Source: Mesorhizobium sp. YIM 152430
GTDB lineage: Bacteria; Pseudomonadota; Alphaproteobacteria; Rhizobiales; Rhizobiaceae
Direction of reading: 5' to 3'
DNA length: 64,000 bases
NCBI RefSeq assembly: GCF_029210365.1
Contig: NZ_JARGES010000046.1
Span: 62,001-126,000 of the forward strand
The translations under genes and the position numbers were made by a program. Below the pieces are notes generated by a model that worked only from the letters and a program-made list of their open reading frames with translations, was not told where the DNA came from and did not search any database. This document shows, piece by piece, positions 1-9,112 of this stretch. The first letter of the stretch is position 1; each line of letters opens with the position of its first letter.

Positions 1-275
1 CGGTAATAGCCGCAGTTTGCGTCGCGATAGGCGATCCAGGCGCGCTGGACGTCGCGGAACTGCGTGCGGCGCTCGCCTTCGAGCGGCTCTATGGCGGTTC
101 GATAGGCGGCATTGAGGCGGGCATCCCATTCTTCATGGAGTCCGCCCACGCACATGACGATGTCGACGGTGGTGTCTTCGTCGGCGCATCGTTGATAGTC
201 GCCTTCGTACCAGTTCGACGCGAAAGCCGGCATGACCGAGAAAAGGGCGGGAATGGCAATGGCGATGGCGCGCAT
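1..275 (-). CDS. LprI-like (DUF1311) secreted protein, partial
   Basis: The ATG is at 275-273 and the frame is open to the window edge, so the 3' part is missing. The visible 91 residues begin with a signal peptide (short hydrophobic stretch ending in PAFA at about residue 19). The mature part has paired Cys (RCADED, VMCVGG, ANCGY) and the sequence LNAAYRTA...RDVQRAWIAYRDANC. This matches the lysozyme-inhibitor LprI N-terminal domain family (DUF1311), small periplasmic proteins with conserved disulfides. Function in this organism is inferred from family only. It is divergent from the flavoenzyme that starts at 344. Confidence 0.7.
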   Translation of the reverse strand, partial: MRAIAIAIPALFSVMPAFASNWYEGDYQRCADEDTTVDIVMCVGGLHEEWDARLNAAYRTAIEPLEGERRTQFRDVQRAWIAYRDANCGYY

Positions 276-343
276 GGGCTTGCTCCGTTCGTCGGGACGG
301 TCGAACAATGCGACGATCATCCCCGCATCGCAAGAGAGACCCG

Positions 344-2389
344 ATGTCGAACGATCCGCTGCTCCAGCCTTTTCGTCTCAAGCATCTGACCTTGAAGAAC
401 CGGGTGATGTCGACGGCGCACGAGCCGGCCTATTCGGAAGACGGGATGCCGAAGGAGCGCTACCGGCTCTACCATGCGGAAAAGGCCAAGGGCGGGATGG
501 CGCTGACGATGACGGCGGGTTCCGCGCTGGTCAGCAGGGACAGTCCGGCCGCCTTCGGCAATCTGGAAGCCTATCGCGACGAGATCGTGCCGTGGATGCG
601 CGAACTGGCGGATGCCTGCCACGCACATGACTGCAAGGTCATGATCCAGTTGACGCATCTGGGCCGCCGGACGGGCTGGAACCGGGCCGACTGGCTGCCG
701 GTCCTGTCGGCCTCGCCGGTGCGCGAGGCGGCGCATCGGGCCTTTCCGAAGGAGGCGGAGGACTGGGACATCGAGCGCATCGTCGCCGATTATGCCTCGG
801 CGGCGCAGCGCATGAAGGAAGCCGGGCTCGACGGCATCGAGTTCGAGGCCTACGGCCATCTGATGGACGCGTTCTGGTCGCCGGCGACCAACCGGCGCGA
901 GGATGCCTATGGCGGCTCGCTGGAAAACCGGATGCGGTTTTCGATGCGGGTGCTCGACGCGGTGCGCGAGGCGGTCGGGCCGGATTTCATCGTCGGCATC
1001 CGCATGGTGGCCGACGAGGACATGGAGACGGGGCTTTCCCGCGCGGAGGGCGTCGAGATCGCGCAGATGCTGGCGCGCTCGGGCAAGGTCGATTTTCTCA
1101 ACATCATCCGCGGCCATATCGATACCGATGCGGGCCTGACCGAGGTCATCCCGGTGACGGGGATGCGCTCGGCGCCGCATCTCGATTTCGCAGGCGAGGT
1201 GCGCGCGGCGACCAAATTCCCGGTCTTTCACGCGGCGCGGATTTCCGATGTCGCGACCGCGCGCCATGCGATCGCGGAAGGCAAGCTCGACATGGTCGGC
1301 ATGACGCGCGCGCACATCGCCGAGCCGCATATCGTGGCGAAAGTGAAGGCCGGCGCGGAGCACCGCATCCGCCCCTGCGTCGGCGCGACCTACTGCCTCG
1401 ACCGAATCTACGAGGGCGGCGGCGCGCTGTGCATCCACAATGCGGCGACCGGCCGCGAGGCGCAGATCCCGCATGTCGTCGCGCGGACGGACGGCGCACT
1501 GAAGCATGTCGTCGTGGTCGGCGCGGGGCCGGCCGGGCTGGAGGCGGCGCGCGTCGCGGCCGAGCGCGGACACAAGGTCACGATACTGGAAGCCTCATCG
1601 AAAGCAGGGGGCCAGATCGGGCTTGCGGTTCAGAACCCGCGTCGCAGGGAACTCGTCGGCATCGTCGACTGGCGGCTTTCCGAACTCGACCATCTCGGCG
1701 TGACGATCCGCTACAATTGCTGGGCGGAAGAAGCCGACGTGCTGGCGCTTGAGCCCGATGTGGTGGTGATCGCGACCGGCGGCCTGCCGCAGAATCCGCC
1801 ACTCGATGCGGGCAACGAACTGGTCGTGTCGAGCTGGGACATCCTGTCCGGCGCGGCGAAGCCGGCCGAGAACGTGCTTCTTTTCGACGACAATGGCGGG
1901 CATCAGGGCATGTCGGCGGCCGAGATGATCGCCAATGCGGGGGCCAGGCTCGAACTCGTCTCGCCCGAACGGCTCTTCGCGCCGGAAATGGGCGGCATGA
2001 ACCACGCGCCCTACATGCGCGCCTTTCACGAGCGCCATGTGCGGGTGACGATCAATACGCGGCTTGTGGCCGTCAGGCGCGAGGGGAATGCGCTGGTCGC
2101 GACGCTCGGCTCGGACTATGCGAAGGGCTTTTCGCAGGAGCGGCGCGTCGATCAGGTCGTGGTCGAACACGGCACATTGGCCAATGACGAACTCTATCAT
2201 GCGTTGAAAGCGCAGTCGCGCAATGGCGGCGCTGTGGATTACGGCAGCCTGGCCGATGGAACGGGCAATCTCTTTCCCCAAATCAATGCGGATGGCCGGT
2301 TCGATCTCCTGCGGATTGGCGATGCGGTCGCGGCGCGCAACATCCATGCCGCGATCTATGATGGAATCCGCTACGCCATCCGGTTGTAA
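344..2389 (+). CDS. NADH:flavin oxidoreductase, N-methylproline demethylase-like (TMADH/DCR family)
   Basis: Protein of 681 residues. It has an N-terminal old-yellow-enzyme TIM barrel (about 1-350) that would bind FMN, an iron-sulfur segment at about 345-363, and a C-terminal pyridine-nucleotide/FAD module beginning at about 388 with VVVVGAGPAGLEAA. This is the layout of trimethylamine dehydrogenase and 2,4-dienoyl-CoA reductase. The N-terminal STAHEPAYSEDGMPKERYR style is, to my knowledge, typical of rhizobial proteins annotated as N-methylproline (stachydrine pathway) demethylase, so oxidative N-demethylation is the likeliest role. Of the four cluster Cys expected from TMADH, three are present (C345, C351, C363) and the second is Ala. 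ATG 344 follows AGAGAGACC; an upstream in-frame ATG at 308 lacks a ribosome-binding site. Confidence 0.75.
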   Translation: MSNDPLLQPFRLKHLTLKNRVMSTAHEPAYSEDGMPKERYRLYHAEKAKGGMALTMTAGSALVSRDSPAAFGNLEAYRDEIVPWMRELADACHAHDCKVMIQLTHLGRRTGWNRADWLPVLSASPVREAAHRAFPKEAEDWDIERIVADYASAAQRMKEAGLDGIEFEAYGHLMDAFWSPATNRREDAYGGSLENRMRFSMRVLDAVREAVGPDFIVGIRMVADEDMETGLSRAEGVEIAQMLARSGKVDFLNIIRGHIDTDAGLTEVIPVTGMRSAPHLDFAGEVRAATKFPVFHAARISDVATARHAIAEGKLDMVGMTRAHIAEPHIVAKVKAGAEHRIRPCVGATYCLDRIYEGGGALCIHNAATGREAQIPHVVARTDGALKHVVVVGAGPAGLEAARVAAERGHKVTILEASSKAGGQIGLAVQNPRRRELVGIVDWRLSELDHLGVTIRYNCWAEEADVLALEPDVVVIATGGLPQNPPLDAGNELVVSSWDILSGAAKPAENVLLFDDNGGHQGMSAAEMIANAGARLELVSPERLFAPEMGGMNHAPYMRAFHERHVRVTINTRLVAVRREGNALVATLGSDYAKGFSQERRVDQVVVEHGTLANDELYHALKAQSRNGGAVDYGSLADGTGNLFPQINADGRFDLLRIGDAVAARNIHAAIYDGIRYAIRL

Positions 2390-2479
2390 TCGGTCTTGCG
2401 GATGCGGCAGAAAAATTGTTTCGCCGCCCGTTCAATGGTTCTAAGTTGCCCGCCAAGAACCAACCAGACCGGTGAGATT

Positions 2480-3688
2480 ATGAATATCGAAGTTCGAGCC
2501 AAGGACACGTCTGCGGCTTTCGCGTGGAACGATCCTTTCCTGATCGACGATCAGTTGACCGAAGACGAGCGGATGATCCGCGACACGGCGGCCGCCTTTG
2601 CCGCAGACAAGCTCGCGCCGCGCGTGCAGGAGGCGTATCTGGAGGAAAAGACCGACCCCGCGATCTTCCGCGAGATGGGCGAATCAGGTCTCCTGGGCGT
2701 CACGATCCCCGAGGAATATGGCGGCGTCGGCGCCGGCTACGTGGCCTATGGCCTCGTCGCGCGCGAGGTCGAGCGCATCGATTCGGGCTACCGCTCGATG
2801 ATGAGCGTTCAGTCCTCGCTCGTCATGCACCCGATCTATGCCTATGGCTCGGAAGAGCAGCGCAAGAAATACCTGCCCAAGCTTGCCTCGGGCGAATGGA
2901 TCGGCTGCTTCGGCCTGACCGAGCCGGATGCCGGATCCGATCCGAACGGCATGAAGACGCGCGCGGTGAAGACCGCCGACGGCTATCGCCTGTCGGGCTC
3001 CAAGATGTGGATTTCCAACTCGCCGATCGCCGACGTCTTCGTCGTCTGGGCGAAGTCGGAAGCGCATGACAACAAGATCCGCGGCTTCGTGCTCGAAAAG
3101 GGCATGAAGGGCCTTTCCGCGCCGAAGATCGGCGGCAAGCTGTCGCTGCGCGCGTCGATCACCGGCGAAATCGTCATGGACGGCGTCGAGGTCGGCGAGG
3201 ACGCCCTGCTGCCGAACATTTCGGGCCTCTCCGGCCCGTTCGGCTGCCTCAACCGCGCCCGCTACGGCATTTCCTGGGGGGCGATGGGCGCCGCCGAGGA
3301 TTGCTGGTTCCGCGCCCGGCAATACGGTCTCGACCGCAAGCAGTTCGGCAAGCCGCTCGCCGGCACGCAGCTTTTCCAGAAGAAGCTCGCCGACATGCAG
3401 ACCGAGATCGCGCTCGGGCTTCAGGGGAGCTTGCGCGTCGGCCGGCTGATGGACGAGCACAAGTTCGCGCCCGAGATGATCTCGATCGTCAAGCGCAACA
3501 ATTGCGGCAAGGCGCTCGACATCGCTCGCCAGGCCCGCGACATGCACGGCGGCAACGGCATCCAGGTCGAGTACCATGTGATGCGCCATGCGCAGAACCT
3601 CGAAACCGTGAACACCTATGAGGGCACGCATGACGTTCATGCGCTGATCCTCGGGCGCGCGCAGACGGGTCTCCAGGCGTTCTTCTAG
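2480..3688 (+). CDS. gcdH: Glutaryl-CoA dehydrogenase
   Basis: FAD flavoprotein of 402 residues, the normal length. It dehydrogenates and decarboxylates glutaryl-CoA to crotonyl-CoA in lysine, hydroxylysine and tryptophan breakdown. The sequence shows the acyl-CoA dehydrogenase signatures [17 protein letters not shown] and [19 protein letters not shown], the GMHGGNGI-type loop ([13 protein letters not shown]) and the C-terminal catalytic Glu in [16 protein letters not shown] (about E381). ATG 2480 follows GGTGAG; an upstream in-frame ATG at 2396 is rejected because the added residues do not match the family. The gene stands alone between the flavoenzyme and an ABC transporter and ends in a clear terminator. 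No LysR-type regulator, a common neighbour elsewhere, is next to it. Confidence 0.93.
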   Translation: MNIEVRAKDTSAAFAWNDPFLIDDQLTEDERMIRDTAAAFAADKLAPRVQEAYLEEKTDPAIFREMGESGLLGVTIPEEYGGVGAGYVAYGLVAREVERIDSGYRSMMSVQSSLVMHPIYAYGSEEQRKKYLPKLASGEWIGCFGLTEPDAGSDPNGMKTRAVKTADGYRLSGSKMWISNSPIADVFVVWAKSEAHDNKIRGFVLEKGMKGLSAPKIGGKLSLRASITGEIVMDGVEVGEDALLPNISGLSGPFGCLNRARYGISWGAMGAAEDCWFRARQYGLDRKQFGKPLAGTQLFQKKLADMQTEIALGLQGSLRVGRLMDEHKFAPEMISIVKRNNCGKALDIARQARDMHGGNGIQVEYHVMRHAQNLETVNTYEGTHDVHALILGRAQTGLQAFF

Positions 3689-3707
3689 GCGACGCCGGAA
3701 AGTGGGG

Positions 3708-3732
3708 ATCGGGCGCCGCGGCGCCCGATTTC
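3708..3732 (+). terminator. Rho-independent terminator after gcdH
   Basis: Perfect 10-bp stem ATCGGGCGCC / GGCGCCCGAT (3708-3717 and 3720-3729) with a two-base centre, 19 bases after the gcdH stop and followed by TTTC. The whole element is a 22-bp palindrome. The T-run is short, so termination may be partial, but the position between two transcription units supports the call. Confidence 0.7.
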
Positions 3733-3772
3733 ACAAGATGAAACATCGGAAAAGAAAAAAGGAGAACACTCT

Positions 3773-4597
3773 ATGGGAATGGGAAAAATTGCAGCCTTGA
3801 CGACGGTTCTGGCGATGCTCGGCTCCCCGGTGATCGCCGGCGAGACGCTTGACCGGGTGACGTCGGCTGGCAAGCTCGTCATGTCGAGCGATCCCGAATA
3901 TCCGCCGCAGTCCTTCCTCAACGACGCCAATGAGATGGACGGGTTCGACATCGATGTCGGCAAGGCGATCGCCGAGAAGATGGGCGTCGAGCTGGAAATC
4001 GTCACGCCCTCTTGGGAAGTGATCACGGCGGGTAGCTGGGCCGGGCGCTGGGACATGTCCGTCGGTTCGATGACGCCGACCACCGCCCGCGCGCAGGTGC
4101 TCGATTTCCCGGCGATCTACTACTACACGCCTGCCGCCTTCGCGGTTCACACGGATTCGGACATCCAGTCGATCGACGAACTGAACGACAAGGTCATCGG
4201 CTCGTGCGGCGGCTGCACCTATGACGCCTATCTCAACCGCGAACTGGTGATCGATGCCGAGGGCGTGCCCGAGTTCGAATATCAGGTGACCGCGGCCGAA
4301 ATCCGCACCTACGAGACAGACACCAACGCATTCGACGATCTGCGCCTCGGCGACGGCGTGCGCATCGACGCGGTGTTCTCGGCATTGCCGACCATCCAGG
4401 AGGCGATCAACAACGGCTATCCGCTGCGCATCGTCGGCGAGCCTGCCTTCTACGAGCCGCTCTCCGTCGCGACCGACAAGGGCGACGAGGAGTTCAACGC
4501 GCGTATCGCCGAGATCGTCGCCGAACTGCACGAGGACGGCACGCTCTCCGAATTGTCGGAGAAGTGGTACGGGGTTGACCTGACGACCGTCGAGTAA
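3773..4597 (+). CDS. Polar amino-acid ABC transporter, substrate-binding protein
   Basis: Periplasmic binding protein of 274 residues. A signal peptide (GKIAALTTVLAMLGSPVIAG, cut near residue 22) precedes the family-3 solute-binding fold: KLVMSSDPEYPPQSFL, then MDGFDIDVGKAIAEKMGVE, typical of polar amino-acid binders. Two Cys in GSCGGCTYDAYL could form a local disulfide. The strong ribosome-binding site AAAAGGAG lies 9 bases before the ATG. Its stop codon overlaps the ATG of the permease (TAATG), so the two are co-translated. Ligand is unknown; the neighbourhood of gcdH and kbl-tdh suggests an amino acid, but that is inference. Confidence 0.85.
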   Translation: MGMGKIAALTTVLAMLGSPVIAGETLDRVTSAGKLVMSSDPEYPPQSFLNDANEMDGFDIDVGKAIAEKMGVELEIVTPSWEVITAGSWAGRWDMSVGSMTPTTARAQVLDFPAIYYYTPAAFAVHTDSDIQSIDELNDKVIGSCGGCTYDAYLNRELVIDAEGVPEFEYQVTAAEIRTYETDTNAFDDLRLGDGVRIDAVFSALPTIQEAINNGYPLRIVGEPAFYEPLSVATDKGDEEFNARIAEIVAELHEDGTLSELSEKWYGVDLTTVE

Positions 4598-5637
4598 TGT
4601 CGGCAACCGATACGATGAACGACGAGCCGGCTCTTCCAGCGGAGAGCTGGCTTGCTCGCGCGCGCCCGTCGCGGATCGAGGCGGGGATCGTTTTCCTGAT
4701 CGTCGTGGTCCTCGTGTGGATGGGGCTTGGCGGCACGCGTGCCGGCGGCCTCGTCGCGCCGCTGCTCGGCGGGGCGACGGGCGAGGGGCAGGAGGTCGGC
4801 TTCGGCCTTCACCTGGCCACCGGCATCCTGCTCGGCGGCGCGATCTGGGCCAATCTGATCCTGCTGCGGCTTGTCCCGTTCAAGGTCCAGGTGCTGATCG
4901 TCTGGGTCGAACTCGTCCTGCTCTTCGCGCTCTTCGTCACCAGTTTCGACCGCAATCTCGGCGTCTGGTTCGCACCCACGCGCGACGGCGGAACGAACCT
5001 GTCCTACATGATCACGACGGGCGCGGTGACGACGCTCTACGTCTCGCTGATCTCGATCGTCATCGCCTCTGTCATCGCGCTGGTCGCCGCGCTCGGCAAA
5101 TTGTCGAAGTCGGGGCCGGCCTATGCGATCGCCACCTTCTACATCTCCTTTTTCCGCGGCACGCCGCTGCTCTTGCAGGTCTATCTGATCTATCTCGGCC
5201 TGCCGCAACTGGGGCCGCAATTCGCCCTTTCGGCCGTGCCGTCGGGCATTATCGCGCTCTCCTTGTGTTATGGCGCCTATCTGGCGGAAATCTTCCGCGC
5301 CGGCATCATCGGCGTGGCGCATGGCCAGCACGATGCGGCCAAGGCGCTGGGCTTCACCGAACGCCAGACTTTCCGGCTGATCATCTTTCCGCAGGCGATG
5401 CGGCTGATCGTGCCGCCGACCGGCAACCAGTTCATCGCCATGCTGAAGGATTCCTCGCTCGTCTCGGTGATGGGCGTGTGGGAACTGACGCGCACCGCGC
5501 AAATCATCGGCCGCCGCGACTTCACCGTGTTCGAGATGCTGATCGCCGCCGCGCTGATCTACTGGGCGATGTCGATCTGCTTCGAACTGATCCAGTCGCG
5601 GATCGAAAGGCATTACGGCAAGGGGCATGTGAGGTAG
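4597..5637 (+). CDS. Amino-acid ABC transporter permease (HisMQ family)
   Basis: Inner-membrane protein of 346 residues, longer than the usual 220-240 because of about 100 extra N-terminal residues with additional hydrophobic segments (GIVFLIVVVLVWMG, LHLATGILLGGAIWANLIL, VLIVWVELVLLFALFVTSF). The core from about residue 140 is the standard permease domain, with the SFFRGTPLLLQVYL signature and the EAA-type cytoplasmic loop DAAKALGFTERQTFRLIIFPQAMR that contacts the ATPase. The start ATG overlaps the stop of the binding-protein gene. No ATP-binding subunit gene follows; the next gene, 40 bases downstream, is kbl. Confidence 0.87.
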   Translation: MSATDTMNDEPALPAESWLARARPSRIEAGIVFLIVVVLVWMGLGGTRAGGLVAPLLGGATGEGQEVGFGLHLATGILLGGAIWANLILLRLVPFKVQVLIVWVELVLLFALFVTSFDRNLGVWFAPTRDGGTNLSYMITTGAVTTLYVSLISIVIASVIALVAALGKLSKSGPAYAIATFYISFFRGTPLLLQVYLIYLGLPQLGPQFALSAVPSGIIALSLCYGAYLAEIFRAGIIGVAHGQHDAAKALGFTERQTFRLIIFPQAMRLIVPPTGNQFIAMLKDSSLVSVMGVWELTRTAQIIGRRDFTVFEMLIAAALIYWAMSICFELIQSRIERHYGKGHVR

Positions 5638-5677
5638 GGGTGTGGCGTTTGCCGGATCAAGCGCGTAGGAGACGCCG

Positions 5678-6862
5678 ATGACAAACACCTTCCTGACCCA
5701 CCTCTCGACCGAACTCGACGGCCTCAAGTCCCAGGGGCTCTACAAGTCCGAGCGCGTCATCTCCTCGATGCAGTCGGCGGAAATCACCGCCGACGGGCGC
5801 GAGGTGCTGAACTTCTGCGCCAACAACTATCTCGGCCTCGCCGACAATGCCGAACTGCGGGAGGTGGCCAAGCAAGCGCTCGACCGCTACGGCTACGGCA
5901 TGGCCTCCGTGCGTTTCATCTGCGGCACGCAGGAAGAGCACAAGGCGCTGGAAGCGCGCATCTCGTCCTTTCTCGGCTTCGAGGACACGATCCTTTACGG
6001 CTCCTGCTTCGATGCCAATGCGGGCCTGTTCGAGACGCTCCTGTCGGACGAGGACGCCATCATCTCCGACGCGCTCAACCATGCCTCGATCATTGACGGG
6101 GTGCGGCTGTCGAAGGCGAAGCGCTACCGCTACGCCAACAACGACATGGGCGAACTGGAAGCGCGGCTGAAGGAGGCGGCGGACGCGCGGTTCCGGCTGA
6201 TCGCGACGGACGGCGTGTTCTCCATGGACGGCATCATCGCCAACCTTCAGGGCGTCTGCGACCTTGCCGAAAAATACGACGCGATGGTGATGGTCGACGA
6301 CAGCCATGCGGTCGGTTTCGTCGGCGAACATGGCCGCGGATCGATCGAGCATTGCGGCGTCGAGGGCCGGGTAGACATCGTCACCGGCACGCTCGGCAAG
6401 GCGCTCGGCGGCGCGTCGGGCGGCTACACGTCGGCCAGGCGCGAGATCGTCGACTGGCTGCGCCAGCGCTCGCGACCCTATCTCTTTTCCAACACGCTGG
6501 CGCCGGTGATCGCCGCGACCTCGCTCAAGGTCTTCGACATGGTCGAGAACGGCGACGCGCTGCGCCGGCACCTGAACGACAATGCCGCACGGTTCAGGGC
6601 GGGCATGGAAAAGGCCGGTTTCACGCTCGCCGGCGCCGACCACGCGATCATCCCCGTCATGCTCGGCGACGCGCAGGTGGCCAAGGACATGGCCGACCGG
6701 CTGATGGACCACGGCATTTATGTGATCGGCTTCTCGTTTCCGGTCGTGCCTAAGGGCCAGGCGCGGATCAGGACGCAGATGTCGGCGGCGCACTCGGCCG
6801 AGGATGTTGACCGGGCGGTGGCGGCGTTCGCGGCGGTGGGCAAAGAGATGGGAGTGGTTTGA
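5678..6862 (+). CDS. kbl: Glycine C-acetyltransferase (2-amino-3-ketobutyrate CoA ligase)
   Basis: PLP enzyme of 394 residues that cleaves 2-amino-3-ketobutyrate with CoA into glycine and acetyl-CoA, the second step of threonine degradation. It shows the alpha-oxoamine synthase features [27 protein letters not shown] and the PLP lysine in [14 protein letters not shown] (K241). GTAGGAGA precedes the ATG. Its stop overlaps the tdh start (TGATG), so kbl and tdh form one translationally coupled unit, the classical order for this pathway. It may be co-transcribed with the upstream ABC transporter genes. Confidence 0.95.
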   Translation: MTNTFLTHLSTELDGLKSQGLYKSERVISSMQSAEITADGREVLNFCANNYLGLADNAELREVAKQALDRYGYGMASVRFICGTQEEHKALEARISSFLGFEDTILYGSCFDANAGLFETLLSDEDAIISDALNHASIIDGVRLSKAKRYRYANNDMGELEARLKEAADARFRLIATDGVFSMDGIIANLQGVCDLAEKYDAMVMVDDSHAVGFVGEHGRGSIEHCGVEGRVDIVTGTLGKALGGASGGYTSARREIVDWLRQRSRPYLFSNTLAPVIAATSLKVFDMVENGDALRRHLNDNAARFRAGMEKAGFTLAGADHAIIPVMLGDAQVAKDMADRLMDHGIYVIGFSFPVVPKGQARIRTQMSAAHSAEDVDRAVAAFAAVGKEMGVV

Positions 6863-7896
6863 TGTCCAACATGATGCGCGCCCTCGTCAAGGCGCGAGCC
6901 GAGCCCGGCATCTGGATGGAAGAGGTGCCGCTGCCTGAAGTCGGGCCGAACGACATCCTGATCAAGGTGAAGAAGTCGGCGATCTGCGGCACCGACGTCC
7001 ACATCTTCAACTGGGATCAGTGGGCGCAGAAGACCGTGCCGGTGCCGATGGTGACAGGACACGAATTCGTCGGCGAGGTCGCCGATTTCGGCGCGGCGGT
7101 CACCGAATACAAGGTCGGCCAGCGCGTCTCGGGCGAGGGGCATATCGTGTGCGGCCATTGCCGCAACTGCCGCGCCGGGCGCGGGCATCTGTGCCGCAAC
7201 ACGCTCGGCGTCGGCGTCAACCGGCCGGGCTCCTTCGCGGAATATCTGGTGCTGCCCAAGCACAATGTCGTGCCGATTCCCGACGACGTGCCGGACGAGA
7301 TCGCCGCGATCTTCGACCCGCTCGGCAATGCCGTCCACACCGCGCTCTCCTTCGATCTGGTGGGCGAGGACGTGCTGGTGACGGGGGCGGGGCCGATCGG
7401 CATCATGGGCGCGCTGGTCGCACAGGCGGTCGGCGCGCGGAAGGTCGTGATCACCGATATCAACCCGGTGCGTCTCGACCTCGCTCGCAGGATGAAGATC
7501 CACCACGTCGTCGACGCGTCGAAGGAAAATCTGCGCGACGTGATGCGCGAGGAGGGCATGACGGAAGGGTTCGACGTCGGGCTCGAAATGTCGGGCTCGG
7601 CGGCGGCGTTCCGCGACATGATCGACACGATGAACAATGGCGGCAAGATCGCCATTCTGGGCATCGCGCCGACCGGCTTCGAGATCGACTGGAACAAGGT
7701 TATCTTCAAGATGCTGACGCTGAAGGGCATCTACGGCCGCGAGATGTTCGAGACCTGGTACAAGATGATTGCGCTGGTGCAGGGGCCGCTCGACGTGTCG
7801 GGCCTGATCACCCACCGCATCGGCATCGACGACTATCGTGAAGGCTTCGACGCGATGCGCTCGGGCAATTCCGGCAAGGTCGTTATGGACTGGTGA
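6862..7896 (+). CDS. tdh: L-threonine 3-dehydrogenase
   Basis: Zinc-dependent medium-chain dehydrogenase of 344 residues that oxidises threonine to 2-amino-3-ketobutyrate with NAD, the substrate for Kbl. Visible: catalytic-zinc residues C42 and H67-E68 ([22 protein letters not shown]), structural-zinc Cys at 97, 100, 103 and 111 ([15 protein letters not shown]), and the Rossmann motif [14 protein letters not shown]. The ATG at 6862 overlaps the kbl stop; a TTG one codon earlier is also possible. The zinc ligands are complete and the length is normal. Confidence 0.95.
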   Translation: MSNMMRALVKARAEPGIWMEEVPLPEVGPNDILIKVKKSAICGTDVHIFNWDQWAQKTVPVPMVTGHEFVGEVADFGAAVTEYKVGQRVSGEGHIVCGHCRNCRAGRGHLCRNTLGVGVNRPGSFAEYLVLPKHNVVPIPDDVPDEIAAIFDPLGNAVHTALSFDLVGEDVLVTGAGPIGIMGALVAQAVGARKVVITDINPVRLDLARRMKIHHVVDASKENLRDVMREEGMTEGFDVGLEMSGSAAAFRDMIDTMNNGGKIAILGIAPTGFEIDWNKVIFKMLTLKGIYGREMFETWYKMIALVQGPLDVSGLITHRIGIDDYREGFDAMRSGNSGKVVMDW

Positions 7897-7909
7897 GGGT
7901 GGTCAGGCG

Positions 7910-8413
7910 ATGCGGCGGATTGTGCGGATATTGCTGACGCGGCACGAGCCGCCCGTCGATGCCGGCTCCAACATCAAGGCCGGCATCGGCGCGGCGCTTG
8001 GCATGGCCTTCGTCGGCTACATGGCGATGGCGACCGGCCTGCCGCTGCTGCTCGCGCCGCTGGGCGCGACGGCCGGATTGCTGTTCGGCCAGCCCTCCAG
8101 TCCCCTGTCGCAACCGGTCAACATCATGGGCGGCTATCTGATCGGAACGATCGTCTGCGAGGCGGCTTTCCTCGCCTTTCCCGGCGATTGGCTGGCGGCG
8201 GCCGTCGCGGTGGGCGTCACCATCGTCCTGATGCGCGGCCTGCGCGTCACGCACTCCCCCGCCGCCGCGCTGCCGATTCTCGGCTTCGGCCGCGGCCTCC
8301 ACGGCATCGAACTCTTCATGGTGATCCTGATCGGCTGCCTGGTGCTCATCGCGCTTGCGATGGTTATCCACAACATCCCGCCCAAGCGCGAATATCCGCA
8401 CCGGGTGGAGTGA
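7910..8413 (+). CDS. HPP-family integral membrane protein
   Basis: Protein of 167 residues with about four hydrophobic segments (IGAALGMAFVGYMAMATGLPLLLAPLGAT, VNIMGGYLIGTIVCEAAFLAF, LAAAVAVGVTIVLMRGL, GIELFMVILIGCLVLIALAMVI) and the family hallmark PLGATAGLLFGQPSSPLSQPVN. HPP-domain proteins are poorly characterised; some cyanobacterial members are linked to nitrite uptake. The gene starts 13 bases after tdh, so it is probably the last gene of that operon. It ends three bases from the convergent PIN-domain gene. Transport function here is not demonstrable from sequence. Confidence 0.8.
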   Translation: MRRIVRILLTRHEPPVDAGSNIKAGIGAALGMAFVGYMAMATGLPLLLAPLGATAGLLFGQPSSPLSQPVNIMGGYLIGTIVCEAAFLAFPGDWLAAAVAVGVTIVLMRGLRVTHSPAAALPILGFGRGLHGIELFMVILIGCLVLIALAMVIHNIPPKREYPHRVE

Positions 8414-8416
8414 GGC

Positions 8417-8818
8417 TCACGATATCAAGTCGACACCTTCTGCTATCGTCGCTGCCGCAAGCTTGGCGTCAAGCGTCGCGAGCGGGAGCGACAAGCGTAA
8501 CGCAAGTTCAAGGTATGCAGCATCGTAAGCGGTCAGCGAGCGGCGGCGTGCCAAGTCCAAAATGGCGCTGTGGTCGGGATCGTCTGCTACCAGTGGATTG
8601 ATGGCCTTAACGAGTTTGATGGCGCGGTCGGTCTCGACAATTGTCAGTCGATTGCGCTTCTGGTTCATCAGGAACACGTTTTTCAGTTCATGCCAGAAGA
8701 GCGTGGGAACGATCATTTCACCATTGGCGACAAGCGTCAGAGCGCGCAACGCGGCGGGCGAATTCTCATCCGGTATACCCCAACTCGCAGCTACTGAACT
8801 GTCGATGACGGCCGACAC
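8417..8818 (-). CDS. PIN-domain toxin (VapC family)
   Basis: Ribonuclease-like toxin of 133 residues. The four acidic PIN residues are visible: D6 (VIDSSVAASW), E44 (FWHELKNV), D99 (TAYDAAYLELA) and D117 (LATLDAKL). VapC proteins cleave tRNA or rRNA when their antitoxin is lost. It starts with GTG directly after the antitoxin stop codon, so the pair is tightly coupled, antitoxin first. The module is about 53% GC against roughly 65% around it, consistent with horizontal acquisition. It lies tail to tail with the HPP gene. Confidence 0.85.
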   Translation of the reverse strand: MSAVIDSSVAASWGIPDENSPAALRALTLVANGEMIVPTLFWHELKNVFLMNQKRNRLTIVETDRAIKLVKAINPLVADDPDHSAILDLARRRSLTAYDAAYLELALRLSLPLATLDAKLAAATIAEGVDLIS

Positions 8819-9061
8819 TTAGCGCCGTCCCTCGTCACGCGCGGACAAGATGTCATCTACCGTAAGTCCAGTCTTTCGGCTTAGACGTTTCATCTCCAGG
8901 ATCGCTTCGATGGCACGCTCGCGGTCAAGACGCGATGTCGGAGGTTCGAGGCGTGCGATCGTTTTGCCGTGGCGGGTGATCGCAATCGTTTCCCCGCGTT
9001 CGACATCTCCAAGTATTCCTGACACGTTCGCCTTGAGCTCAGTCGCAGAGACAGTTTTCAT
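8819..9061 (-). CDS. Phd/YefM-type antitoxin paired with the PIN toxin
   Basis: An 80-residue protein with the Phd/YefM N-terminal signature MKTVSATELKANVSGILGDVERGETIAITRHGKTIARLEPP. This fold binds operator DNA as a dimer, and the C-terminal part, here LSRKTGLTVDDILSARDEGRR, wraps the toxin. Its stop abuts the toxin GTG. A near-perfect palindrome lies immediately upstream of its start (9068-9095), the expected autoregulatory operator. Confidence 0.85.
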   Translation of the reverse strand: MKTVSATELKANVSGILGDVERGETIAITRHGKTIARLEPPTSRLDRERAIEAILEMKRLSRKTGLTVDDILSARDEGRR

Positions 9062-9067
9062 CTTAAT

Positions 9068-9095
9068 TGTCCATTTTGACCGGTCAAAATGTACA
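9068..9095. promoter_or_regulatory. Palindromic operator of the PIN/Phd module
   Basis: A 20-bp perfect palindrome (9072-9091, core ATTTTGACCGGTCAAAAT) extends to 28 bp with one mismatched pair. It sits 7 bases upstream of the antitoxin ATG (minus strand, 9061). Position and symmetry fit an autoregulatory site for the Phd-type antitoxin dimer. Confidence 0.7.
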
Positions 9096-9112
9096 CTTTC
9101 TGCGGCGAGAAT

